This document shows, in pieces, positions 25,981-36,678 of a stretch of DNA of 64,000 nucleotides (positions are counted from its first letter, which is position 1; each line of letters begins with the position of its first letter). The DNA lies in NCBI GenBank assembly GCA_001683735.1, contig LUGG01000002.1, positions 620,001 through 684,000 of the forward strand, in the 5' to 3' direction. The notes under the pieces are model-generated. The model did no database searches and was not told the DNA's origin. It saw only the letters and a program-made list of their open reading frames with translations. Source of the DNA: Grifola frondosa (Eukaryota; Basidiomycota; Agaricomycetes; Polyporales; Grifolaceae). A program made the position numbers and the translations under genes.

Positions 25981-26110
25981 CCGTACACCTCCTCTCCTTC
26001 CCTCCACTTCACACTCAACCAACCACCACCATCACCCCGTATAGTCGGCTCTCCAGTCCCACACATCGTTATCAACCTCACCCTTCAACCACTCTTCGAT
26101 ACCCATTGGT

Positions 26111-26485
26111 ATGTCTCCATTTACTCGTGGTCGTTGCAGAGCCCAATGGGCCACTTACAAGTTACTCAACTCTTCGCCAGTTACTAAAATGATCAGCAAC
26201 CCGGTGAGACGTTTCGTGTGTCCGCATGCGAACTGTCGCCTGGTACTTTGGCACAAGGAGACTATGAAGCGGCATATTGAGCAAGATGAGCATCGAGGAG
26301 GTTTTGTCTTCAAGCGGAAGCCAACGACCATCCCGACGCTCAGCGAAGAGGAGCTCGACTTGTAGGTACATTTAGCTCGATGATGTGTCATCTCTGACTG
26401 GGTTTAAACCACCAGAGAGTTCGATAGAGCCCTAGCGGAAATAATCAAACAGATTGAAGATTCTGTCAAGGACGATGACGAATGA
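26111..26485 (+). CDS. Small single C2H2 zinc-finger protein (106 aa)
   Basis: Two exons, 26111-26361 and 26416-26485, joined by a 54-nt GT-AG intron; the summed length is exactly 107 codons including stop. The protein holds one finger-like motif, FVCPHANCRLVLWHKETMKR followed by HIEQDEH, fitting C-x4-C-x12-H-x5-H. It has a basic flank and an acidic C-terminus (EEELDLEFDRAL then EDSVKDDDE). It may be a DNA-binding cofactor. The family is not recognised and it is not close to the two larger C2H2 paralogs at 46 and 59 kb. A strong TATA box lies about 130 bp upstream. Splicing avoids the TAG that directly follows GAC TTG, which supports the intron. Confidence 0.55.
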
Positions 26486-26642
26486 GATGAGTGATGGAGG
26501 TGTTGGCTGTAGGTTACTGATCTGCATGTTGGTTTACTTGCTCCGTGCTTGTATTCGCGTCATGTGTTTCATTTATATTCATCGTCTTCGGTGATCGTTC
26601 ACATTCTGGAGTCTTGAACATTGGACGCGCCGGTGCCACAAA

Positions 26643-26656
26643 ACGCGTCGCGTCAC
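26643..26656 (+). promoter_or_regulatory. ACGCGTCGCGT element
   Basis: A perfect ACGCGT followed directly by a second CGCGT, about 165 bp upstream of the uncharacterised open frame at 26821. It resembles the elements before DNA2, RAD17 and the C2H2 paralogs. Confidence 0.35.
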
Positions 26657-26820
26657 GAAGTGACACGCAATTCGTGACATTTCAAGTTCAGTTTTTAACT
26701 CCGCGAACTGTGAACTCTGTGACATGATCTGTTTCCTCCCATCGCTGGCGGGAGGTGTACTTAATCCTGCAAGTGCAAGATTGAATAATAGTGTCTTAAA
26801 ACTCTGCAACGGAAACCTTC

Positions 26821-27243
26821 ATGCCTGCATGTCTTACAGCTAGATTCCAACCTCAGACAGGTCAGGTAACGATTCAAGTTATTTCTCAGAGAATAGAGGG
26901 ATATCCTATCTGCGGGCCTTTATTATGGGATAGAGCAGGCGAGTCCATTCTTTTGTTCATTCAATCGAATGACTTGCCTTCATGCTTAAATCCTTCATCA
27001 ATGGTACAGAGGATGCATAATAGGAATGGCTATATTCCCGATACGCAATTGGACCCACATTACTGGCAAGGAGTACACTATGTCTGTAAAGATAGGCCGG
27101 AAGACTCCAGGACGGTGCGCAGACAAAGACATCGTGATGATGAATGTGATGATATAGGATACTTCAGTTTCACCGCCGTCCGTTGTTCAAATTGCTTTCA
27201 GCTCATGAATCTCATAGAGCAATACAGATCTCTCCACTTATAA
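26821..27243 (+). CDS. Possible uncharacterised 140-aa protein
   Basis: A single uninterrupted frame of 140 codons starting MPACLTARFQPQTGQVTIQV and ending LIEQYRSLHL. It contains scattered cysteines (including CSNC) and a charged middle part, but no signal peptide or recognised domain. Most genes here are intron-rich, so an intronless frame this short could be chance. The ACGCGT element upstream is the only supporting context. Weak call. Confidence 0.22.
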   Translation: MPACLTARFQPQTGQVTIQVISQRIEGYPICGPLLWDRAGESILLFIQSNDLPSCLNPSSMVQRMHNRNGYIPDTQLDPHYWQGVHYVCKDRPEDSRTVRRQRHRDDECDDIGYFSFTAVRCSNCFQLMNLIEQYRSLHL

Positions 27244-28057
27244 TTAATTGCATAGTTGAACCCTTCCTCGATGCGTTATGAAGCGCATCAATGTCGCTTC
27301 GAGCTACTCCCAGCTCGAAGCTACCGCTGATGACGTTCCTTCACCCTAGATTTATGGTTCCCGAAATCACATGCAGCCCCCAATCTACCACGGAAACATC
27401 ACGCGTACTAGTGAAGATTTTTCATTGACTCGATCTGGACCAAATGATGATCATGTGTCTTCTTATGTTTGCAAAAACGAAGCTCATCACGTACGTATGC
27501 AATGACATGGACAGCTTGTATGCGAGCAATATTGGCAGCTGTCCTGCACTTTGCTTCTTCCTCATCCCGATCTGGAAGTATACTGATTCTTGGTGGCGTT
27601 GTCAAGCGCATGTGGCATCTCACTGGACGCTCGGATCTCGGGCATAGTGCGTGCACAGGCTTGAAGGAGTCTGGGCAGCCAGGGAAGACCTTGGCGAACA
27701 GAGCTGTCAATATTGCTCCGTCTCAGTTGCTAGCAGTAAGGCAGTTCGTATACTGTCTAGAAAATGCACCACTAATATCTGAGTGCACCTATGGTTTTGC
27801 AGCAATAAATTCTGGGTAATGTGACCAACGGATTCTCTCCACCTGCGCGTCAACTCTTCACATGCCACTGATGATTGACATTTGGATTTGGAACAACGAA
27901 GAAGGCAAATGCTCTCCTCTTCTGTTCAGATTCGGGCTACGGTCGCGCTATAAGCGGTATGCACTCACTTTCTCTCCATCGGCCGTCACATAAACGGACC
28001 TTGTAGAAATTATATATCCGGATATGAATCTGGACGGTCACCCGAATGTCAGCACGA
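27244..28057. other. Intergenic, no gene seen
   Basis: About 0.8 kb upstream of the amine oxidase. Frames at 27408-27710 (-) and 27469-27819 (+) overlap one another and carry no motif. Confidence 0.4.
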
Positions 28058-28063
28058 TATAAA
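28058..28063 (+). promoter_or_regulatory. TATA box of the amine oxidase gene
   Basis: TATAAA 81 bp upstream of the ATG at 28144. Confidence 0.5.
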
Positions 28064-28143
28064 TTGCGCTACTTGGATGGCACAGATTCCCCGTCGACCC
28101 GCACTGCAAGGTCGTCTTTCCCGCCAGCTGTTCCCGGTGCAAA

Positions 28144-30083
28144 ATGTACGTCCCGACCCTCCGTAACTCTCTTCTCGGCGTTCTCGCCCTGTCGCTCGTC
28201 TCCGCCTTACCCGTGAACGACACCGACCCTGCCACAAATTCGAAGGGGCCCCGTGTTCTGATCCTCGGTGGCGGCGTCGCTGGGATCATCGCAGCGCGCA
28301 CGCTCTACGGGCAAGGCATCCATAACTTCGCTATTGTGGAAGCCCGAGGTGCGCTTGACCCTTTGTGTGCGCATATAGCCGCTGATATCGCCCCGCAGGC
28401 GAACTCGGCGGAAGATTGATGACATATGCTTTTGGTGCGCCAGGGAGAGAGGTCTCCCTCGAAGTCGGTGCGTAGCCAGCCTCAACACGTTCATCGCTGC
28501 TAACGCTCTGGCTACGCAGGCGCGAACTGGGTCCAAGGCACACAGACCGGAGATGGGCCAGAGAACCCCATCTGGAAACTCGCGAAGAAGCACGGGCTCA
28601 AGACGCAATACAATGACTGGGACGAAAGCATCTGTGCGTGCACTGAATCATATTCGTCGCGATACTAATTAGGATTTTGCGGCAGCGACGTACGACTCCA
28701 CTGGTCCCGTCGACTACCTGGACGTGTTCAAGGCGTCGGTCGACCACTATACCGCGCTGACGGTTGCCGCGGGCGGGCGCGTAACGCAGAACCTCGTCGA
28801 CACCACCGCACGGACCGGGTACTCACTCGTCGGCGCAAAGGAGCGCACGCCGCATGCGCTGGCGAGCGAGTACTACCAGTTCGATTGGGAGTACGCGCAG
28901 ACCCCGGAGGAGTCTTCCTGGATCGCCAGTTCTTGGGTATGCTATCTGAACACGAATGAGCCTTCGTGGGTACTGACCGCGAGCACACCAGGGTAACAAC
29001 TTCACGTACGATGTAGACGTCGGCGGGTTCTCCGACGACAACTACATGTCACTTGACCAGCGCGGGTTCAAATACTTCATCCAGGCCGAGGCCGCCGAGT
29101 TCCTGCAGCCAGACCAGGTGCGGCTGAACGCCACGGTCAAGAGCATCGCGTACTCCTCAACGGACGTCAAGGTGACCCTCGCGAGCGGGGAGACGCTCGT
29201 TGCGGACTACGCCCTGTGCACCTTTAGTCTGGGCGTGCTGCAGAACGACGATGTCGTCTTTGAGCCCGCCTTGCCGGACTGGAAGCAGGAGGCAATTCAG
29301 AGCATGACCATGGTGCGATGGTCTTCTTGTGTCTGTGAGCAGAATGCTGAAGTCTGCTGTGTAGGCAACGTACACCAAAATCTTCCTGCAATTTCCCAAG
29401 AAGTTCTGGTTTGACACTGAGGTCCGTCTGCGTCTCACACGTGCTTCATTTTCTGTAAATATTGTATTATGATTAGATGGGATTGTATGCGGACAAGCAG
29501 CGAGGCCGCTACGCTGTGTGGCAGAGTCTCGACCACGAGAACTTCTTCCCGGGCTCCGGCATCATCTTCGTAACAGTCACCGTGAGTACTCTCCGTCACA
29601 TGACAAGCGCCCCGCTGAGCTTCGTCGTCGTGCAGGGCGACTTCTCCCAACGGATCGAGGCGCTCCCCGACAGTCAGGTGCAAGATGAAGTATTGGGAGT
29701 CCTGCGCTCGATGTACCCTCACATTACTGTCCCGGACCCGATCGCGTTCCACTTCACGCGCTGGGGCGCGGACCCGCTGTTCCGCGGGTCGTACTCGAAC
29801 TGGCCCGCGTCGCTGTTCAGTGAGCACCACGAGAACCTGCGCGCGACAGTCGAGCAGCGGCTGTGGTTTGCGGGCGAGGCGACGAGCCAGAAGTACTTTG
29901 GTGCGTCGTTCGTTCTTTCGTTCTTGTGCAGACGCTGTGCTCATTGGTGCAGGTTTCTTGCATGGCGCGTACTTCGAGGGGCTGGATGTTGGCCACGCCC
30001 TGGCGGAGTGCATTAGGAACGATGGATGCGTGGGGTTGGAGCATGTCAAGGAAGTGGTGAATGCACGGCCGTACAAATTGTAG
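28144..30083 (+). CDS. Secreted flavin amine oxidase (polyamine-oxidase-like)
   Basis: Starts with a signal peptide (MYVPTLRNSLLGVLALSLVS, then ALP) and ends VVNARPYKL. The FAD-binding Rossmann motif is LILGGGVAGIIAARTL, followed by GELGGRLMTYAFG and EVGANWVQGTQTG, all typical of flavin-containing amine/polyamine oxidases. The substrate domain includes DYALCTFSLGVLQNDDVVFE and the C-terminal FAD contact is LWFAGEATSQKYFG. About ten short introns join these segments in one frame. The enzyme should oxidise polyamines or related amines to an aldehyde, releasing H2O2; the secretion signal implies action outside the cell or in the secretory path. Substrate is not determined by the sequence. The next two genes are a peroxidase and another H2O2-producing oxidase. 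Predicted length about 480 residues, usual for the family. No damage seen. Confidence 0.85.
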
Positions 30084-32456
30084 CGGGGAGCACCTTCTGG
30101 AGGTGAAGATTAGGTCGCTCGTTCTGTTTTCCTTTTCCCCAGCTCCGTGTTTGTTGTCGTTGTCGTCGTCGATGGAACTATAATTGAAGCAGCTCGCAGA
30201 ATGTAACCTAATTCTTTCGTGACAAGCGACGCGGTTAAACTGCTTGGTGTTTGATCCGCATCCTCATTGTGGTGCGCAAGACGATTTTGAGAACGGTCCA
30301 ACAGATGAATCGACCAATGTACGAGAGTAAATAGAAGACCGAGACTATGGTAGGCAGCAGGTGACGCACGTGCATTATGTAGTCAATGTATCGACGATGT
30401 GCCTCTCGATGTCGTACACGAGAACCGCTGCAAATTTGGGATACATTAATCGAAGAAGGCGGCGTGGGTCACGGATGTTGTGGCGCCTGCGTTAAAAAGG
30501 AAGCACGGACGAAGATCGAGACAAGAACATACCGCACAATGCCGTGGTTCTAATGCTCGCAAGGAGCTAGTGTTCGCGCGAAGTCGTGGGCGTGTCATAC
30601 TCCCTCTCTAAATTAAGATAATCTGCAGCAGGTATTTTCACGCATGAATTTACCGCAGAGCGATCCCGAAGTCAGCTCGCGGATGACAACTGGTTGCGCT
30701 GAGACGATCTCACCTTCTGTTCGACAGGACGTTCGCATTGTAGTGCTGGACTCGTTGCGCGTCATGTCGCGTTAGACGTCTAGTATGACGGTGTTAGTGA
30801 TGAAATCTTTCGAGAGACGGATCGCATCCTGATAAGCGGAACAACAACGGTTGCCTAATTCGGGCACCAATATCACGCTGTCACACCAAGTTTAGGAGGA
30901 TGATTTTTTCTCTTCTGTAATTTCTCTGCGGTAGGATTAGCTCAGAGCATGAAAGTGGAAAGAAGACATATCAAGTTTTCATGTACCACACTTTCACATG
31001 CCTGATGACGCTATGTATGGGTAGATTCAGAGGACTGAATTGGAAGAAAGATTGAGGGGCGACATGCCAGTTGAGAATCGCGCACTAATCACGCATACCA
31101 CATTTGAGCCCAACTTCGAGGTAGCAACGCATGCATTTATGCCAATTATCTGGAAGCTCCTTTCATGGGAGCTTCTGAGTGAGCATCAGTCATCGATAGA
31201 GAGACTCGTGTCTGAACTCATCGGGAGCGTCGAATTCCGTGTTACGGATGCTAGAGCCTACACCAGTCCATAGCTTGGTGAAGGCGCGAAAACCACATCT
31301 GCAGCGGAGCGACCCAGTATTTGATAGACATGAGCATGATGAAGGGACTCGCTGGAGTGGCGAACGCGTGTGACTTGAATAACGTGACAGCTTCACAGCC
31401 GCTGAGATCAAATGTGCTCAGGAAGCGCTCGACTGCCATCTTCAAAATAGTATGACCTTGCATTAAAATGCTCCTCTTTCGTATATCTTTATTTTTTACC
31501 CTGCGAAAAAAGAAATATATTATTCTCATTGTGCACTCTCGTCGGTTGCAGGACTAACACCGACTTCTCAGGATATCCATCTTGCGATGGCAGTTTTATA
31601 TCCTCATTGATGTGGACATCGATGCCCTTGTGAGTCTAGCTGTCTTCTCAATCAGCTGATGTGTCTAACAAAGTGAAAGTATATTTATCAAAAATATATC
31701 AAAAGAAGCTGTTAACGTGCGTCACACTGAATGCGCAATGCCTTATGCGCTCTGTTTTCGTGACTCCGCACACAAAAGCCTCAAGCTTGAGACAAAGAAT
31801 GTACAAAGAGAAACTGTGCTCTTCCAATCTCTTCTGCATTCATATATTGAAAAATTGATGTGCTGGTGACACAAAGCGGAGATAGAAGGCACACAAAAGG
31901 TAGTACGAGGGATTCTCTCAGCTGTTACGTCTCATCTAGACTACCACCGTCAATTGCGGGGTTATTGCGAACTGAAGGAAGACCATGAAGCTCGCCTGGA
32001 AGTTTCTCATACGTCATTGAGATGGATAGTCCGGCGCTATAGTTTGCGCAAGGCGCTGGAATGGCTGGTGACCAGTCCTTCCATGCATCGTCTTGCGCGA
32101 ACTATAGCGCCGGGTCTAAGAAAGAAAGGCAGTCTTTTCTCTCCTTGTGCCTACCCTCAATCATTCTTAGGCTCTGGTCGCATGGAAGCCACACTTCCAC
32201 AGTAACGTTACCATCATCGACACCCCTCAAATGCTCCGCAGGGTCATATGTAGCTTCTGGTTCAAATGACTTTCGCAACGCCACATGCCTGGGGCGACAG
32301 GATCTCCGTAAAGGATACGGCGTTTATCGATGGTATGTCAACCTCGACTGAACACGTTGCTGATTCTCCGTCTTGAGAGCAGTAATAAATTAGCTACGCC
32401 GAGACGTTTCTGCCCAGCACCCACCACCTGCTTTCCCCATAGCTCATTCCACGAAC
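30084..32456. other. Intergenic, contains an inverted repeat
   Basis: About 2.4 kb with no recognised gene. Open frames at 31954-32351 overlap on both strands around a strong inverted repeat at 32031-32113, listed separately. Confidence 0.4.
32031..32113. repeat. Inverted repeat, 22-bp arms, 39-bp loop
   Basis: Left arm 32031-32052 and right arm 32092-32113 are reverse complements at 21 of 22 positions. The one mismatch would be a G-U pair in a plus-strand transcript. The arms are GC-rich at their ends with a central CTATAG. No coding gene is recognised around it. It may be a transcript hairpin, a small mobile-element relic or a regulatory structure. Confidence 0.7.
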
Positions 32457-35400
32457 ATGCTGCAAGCGAGGCCTCAGTTCGATTCTTCTCACTTCAAATA
32501 CGTCGGCCGTCGTTCTGTGGTACCCCTACCTCCCCCTCCCCCGCTGCACCTCCCCATGCTGCGAAGGCCCTGTTCGCCGCGCAGGCCGCCCAGCCCAGCG
32601 ACATCCCCAACCCGGACAATGTACAAGGAGACATCTACCTCCTCTTCCCCAAGGTGCGGTGCATGAACGTCCTATTTCAGCTCGTCGCTGACGCGTGCTC
32701 CAGGCGGCGGAGAACTTTATCTTCTTCGTTATCAGCGACCCCGCCAAGTTCATAGACTGCCTCAAGTCCTACACGCCCACGAGCTCGACTGAAGTCCTCC
32801 AGAATCTGAAGAACATATCCGCCGCGAAGGGCAGCGAGAACAATCCCAGAATCGACATCGTGCAAAGCCAGATCGCGTTCAGTCGTGCGGGGCTGAACGC
32901 CCTCGGCATCAAAGACGCTGTCGGGGACCCTCATTTCGACGCCGGCTCCATGTGGGACGAGTGGGACACGCTTGGCGACAGCAAACGCGAGGGGTACGCT
33001 GATGTTTTCTTGGGCGGGAAGAACCATGGCATCATCATGATAGCGGCGAGTGGTACGTCGCACCCATCTCCTCCGCATCGTTGTAGTTTAATCGACACTT
33101 TTCTATAGATCAGAAGCTGCTGACCAAGGAGAGCACGAGATTGAAGAACCTATTCGGTCCTGCTATCACTCGCGTTATGGAAGAAGCCGGAAACGTTCGG
33201 CCGGGTAAGAACAAGGGCCACGAGCATTTCGGTTTCATGGATGGTGTCTCCCAGCCCGCGCTTCGGTAAGATTGTCGACCTCCCCATACGTCCGGTGCAC
33301 GATCCTGACATATTCGTGCAGCGGACTCGTGCAGGCCCACACTGGCCAACTTCAAGCTGACCCTGGCGTGGTCATCATGGGATACAAAGGCGATCCCCTA
33401 CTCCCAGACCCGAAGAATCCGAAGGCGCCGACGCGCCCAGCATGGACGAAGGATGGCTCGTTCATGGTCTTCCGCAAGCTCGAACAAAACGTGGAGGACT
33501 TCAACACGTATCTCAAACAGAATGGTCCTTACTGGAGGAATTTCGTGCCCAAGGACCACGACAGCGTGAAAGACCCCTTGACGGACGCGGAGGGCGCTGA
33601 GCTGTGGGGGGCTCGGATGCTCGGCCGGTGGAAATCTGTGCGTCCGCTGAGGCAGTGGTTTCGCATACACTCACCGTTTTGACGTGTATCAAGGGCGCTC
33701 CGACTGCCTTGGCACCTGTTCGCGACAACGCCGCGATGGCGGCGGACAAGGATCAAGTAAACAATTTTGACTATTTGGTTGACGGCCAGGTCAACCCGAG
33801 CGACTACTACTGCCCTTTCACCGCGCATGCGCGCAAGACAGCTCCTAGGAACCTGGACCCGTACATCGAGCAGCCATTCCTCGAGTCATCTTTGATAGTC
33901 CGCAGCGGAATTCCCTACGGTCTCGAGGTACGCTCTTGCTCCCATGGTGGAAAGCGCGAGCTTAACTTGCGACGACAGATTGGAGACCCAAATGCCACAA
34001 CGCGTGGACTGCTCTTCGTCTGCTACCAGTCGTCCATAGACAATGGATTCTTCCGTCAAACGGTCGGGTTTGCAGGCAACGACTTCTTCCCGCATACTTC
34101 TCTGGTACCCACGAAGCAAGGTACGTCCATGCCACTCCAGCTTCTGGCCATTGTTCACACGCCACCCAGGCCAAGATCCTATCCTCGGTGGTCCTCCCAA
34201 GGTCGTCTCCGCTACGAGCGTCGGAAGCAGTGACGTCCAGCCGGGAAGGGTGACTCTGCAGTTCTCGAATGGCAATGGGCAGAACGTCCAGGTGGATGGC
34301 TTCGCGGCGCCTGTCAATACATCGGCCACTGGGCAGCCTCAGAGATACTTCGTGACTTCCAGAGGCGGGGAGTACTTCTTCGTCCCCTCCCTCCCCACGC
34401 TGCGTAAATGGGCTGGGAAAGCTCCCGCTTCCAAGCTGTAAGCATCATCGCCCCTTAGCAGATAGACCTGCGCGCTGACATCATGCCCAGCGACTTGGTG
34501 TTCCTCCAGGATGTCACGGGGAGCCAGTCGCAATACATCGCGAGCGTGAAGAACAACATCAACACCATCTGCAGCAAGATCGCCGCCTCGCCCAAGTTCC
34601 AGGCGGAGGCCGACCCGGAGAAGATCCGCGTCGGGCTCATCGCGTTCCGCGACTACCCCCAGAAAGGGAACGACTACGGTATGATTACGAAGACGTTCGA
34701 TTTCACGTCGGATGTGTCGGCGATGCAGGCCAACGTCGCGTCTCTGTCGTCCTCTGGCGGCGGTGATGGACCCGAGGCGCAAACCACAGCCATAGCGGAG
34801 GCGTTGAAGTTGACATGGAGGAACGACGCGATGAAGTTTGTCATTTTGATCACGGACGCGCCCCCGCATGGTATAGGCGAAGTGGGCGACTACTTCCCGA
34901 GTGGAGTGTCTGGCGGTGAGCAGTAAACCTTCATTATTATTACCACTTATCTGACTGACCTTCGTCCTCGCAGAGGCCGATCCGAGAGCTCTTGTTGACA
35001 AGATGAAACAGCAAGGGATTACTCTGGTAAGTTTTGCACTCCAATGCCTTTGAGTTCCGTGCTCATATTTACTCTGCAGTACATCGTCGCCTGTGAGCCT
35101 ACGCTTAGCAGAGAGTATGATGTAATACTTTCGCGTTGCTTGAATGTCACCATTACGATATTGACGCTCCTCTACCTTGCAGAACGCTCTGGATTTCTAC
35201 CAAGCCTTGGCCAACAGAAACGGGTAAGGATTCTTGAATCTACAAATATCGACACGTCAGAATGCTGATTCGACCACAATACACAGAGGCAGAATGGTGC
35301 CTCTCAAAGACGCGGCCTCGCTCGCTGATTTCATCACCTACAGCGCCCTTGAAGTCGCTGATGTGGAGGCAGCGGTGACTGACTACGGGGTGGACCTCCA

Positions 35401-35828
35401 CAGCCTAGTAACCAAACAGGGCTCAACCCCAGAGGATGCGGCCAAGACTTTGCAGAACGTCCTGAACAGCCGTGGTGCGACCTGAACACGTTCATCCCCG
35501 AGAACATGTATGCCACCTCGGACCAAGCGGTGAAGAACCAGGCCATCTGGGAAACTGCGGCCACTCTCGCGGATGCGAGGTCACAAGTCAAGGCGGTGAG
35601 CGTCCGAGATCGCAGATTACTCGTTGACTAATATTCCGTCAAGGTGACTACCGACCGAATCTTGCCTAAGTTCAACAAGTCTGGGGCGACTCAGGCAGTT
35701 GACCAGAAGGAGCAGGCGGTCAGCCTTGATCAGGTATGTGTCCTTCCTAGTGTCGAAACGAAACTGCAGGCTGATGTCTGATGCAGGCTACTCGGATGGT
35801 GACACATGCATTGGCGAGGAATTCCTGA
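32457..35828 (+). CDS. DyP-type peroxidase fused to a von Willebrand A domain
   Basis: The N-terminal part is a full-length dye-decolorising peroxidase: NVQGDIYLLFPK, then the GFMDG catalytic motif (Asp codon 33240-33242), the proximal heme His in CPFTAHARKTAPR (33826-33828), the distal Arg in VRSGIPYGLE (33901-33903), and the family ending FVTSRGGEYFFVPSL. It should oxidise dyes or phenolics with H2O2. The exon ending KAPASKL is joined by a 53-nt intron (34438-34490, GTAAGC donor, CTGAC branch site, CAG acceptor) to a vWA domain: LVFLQDVTGSQSQYIASV (MIDAS-like DxTGS), VGLIAFRDYP, GGGDGPEAQ, FVILITDAPPHG, as in fungal alpha-kinase-type vWA proteins. Unspliced, the donor gives a TAA and a lone DyP. 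No signal peptide is clear and the start is uncertain (region 32457-32570). Near the C-terminus (35477-35480) the frame slips by 1 nt before LNTFIPENMYATSDQ. Confidence 0.75.
34438..34490 (+). other. Junction intron with built-in stop between DyP and vWA parts
   Basis: 53-nt GT-AG intron. Its donor overlaps a TAA (AAG CTG TAA), so retention ends the protein right after the DyP domain. A CTGAC branch-like site lies about 12 nt before the acceptor. An in-frame ATG (34483) sits inside the intron just before the vWA exon. Confidence 0.65.
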
Positions 35829-36678
35829 TGTTGCATCTATCAAATTGGACTCTAGCTGTTCGAAAAGTTGTTGCTTTGAGTTACGTCATGGCCATGGTTG
35901 TGTTGAAGTTCTCGATCTCGAATTTTGGTGTCTGAAGCAGAGTCAAATTGTACCGTACTGATGTGCAGCCTTTCTGTTTCTAAAAATTGCTGAATAAATG
36001 CGCATGTTTGGGAGCTCGTAGTTGTAAATCCATGAATGCTAAAGTTTCGACTGACCATATACGCCTTCTGATGGAATATATATCGATATGTTGCGTCATG
36101 AACGTCCTTCGTAGCTTGGGTCTCGACGTCCAGGGCTGTCTGTAGCAGTGACCAGGTCCGTGACACGACGTGTGTGCATGTGACCTAACGTGATTCATCG
36201 GCACCCGCCCATGTGGCACGATTTTTCAATCGCATCTGCTTCGACGTAGAGATCCGACGAGGATAGATGAATCAAAACCACGGGCGTGACAGAATGTTGT
36301 GCACGTTCCTTTATTTCCTGCGGTCGTGTAGTACTAGCCAAGTCCCAGTACGGTTGCGATTGGTGGTGGACGGAACAGATGGGAAAGCGAGGATGAATGA
36401 TGCGTAATAGACAAACCAGCGCGGGATTCGATACATGGGCATAGAGATAGTGGTAACTGCAGAACATAGACGACGACACGAGATGCGAAATGAGATAAGC
36501 GCAAACAGATATCTACTCTCTCATCCCCCGCACAGCCATTCGACCTGCAATCACCATGCCATGCCGAAATCCAAACTAATGTACCATCCCGAAGTCGATA
36601 ACATGAGAAAGAGAGACGGAAAAAGAAGGAATCCAAGTCCATGTGCCAACAACACACTCCCACCTGGTTCAACGAGAG
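35829..36678. other. Intergenic between convergent genes
   Basis: About 850 bp between the 3' ends of the DyP-vWA gene (+) and the copper radical oxidase (-). No gene or RNA recognised. Confidence 0.45.

Larger units (their letters stand above)
23998..26110. other. Intergenic, two isolated core promoters
   Basis: About 2.1 kb. A TATAAAA at 24397-24403 precedes ATGs near 24420 and 24598, but the frames behind them are only about 30 codons (for example MTFRVSSAPSLRDLDNAL). No supported gene was built. A second TATATAAA at 25973-25980 serves the small C2H2 gene. The remainder shows nothing recognisable. Confidence 0.4.

Noticed and set aside
29435..30076. 213-codon minus-strand frame
   Set aside because: Antisense to the 3' exons of the amine oxidase, Arg-rich shadow.
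34339..35001. 220-codon minus-strand frame
   Set aside because: Antisense to the DyP/vWA junction, no recognisable domain.
34483..35828. Separate vWA gene starting at ATG 34483
   Set aside because: Only about 40 nt would separate it from the DyP stop, too little for a terminator and promoter, and the ATG lies inside a well-formed intron. Kept only as an alternative to the fusion.
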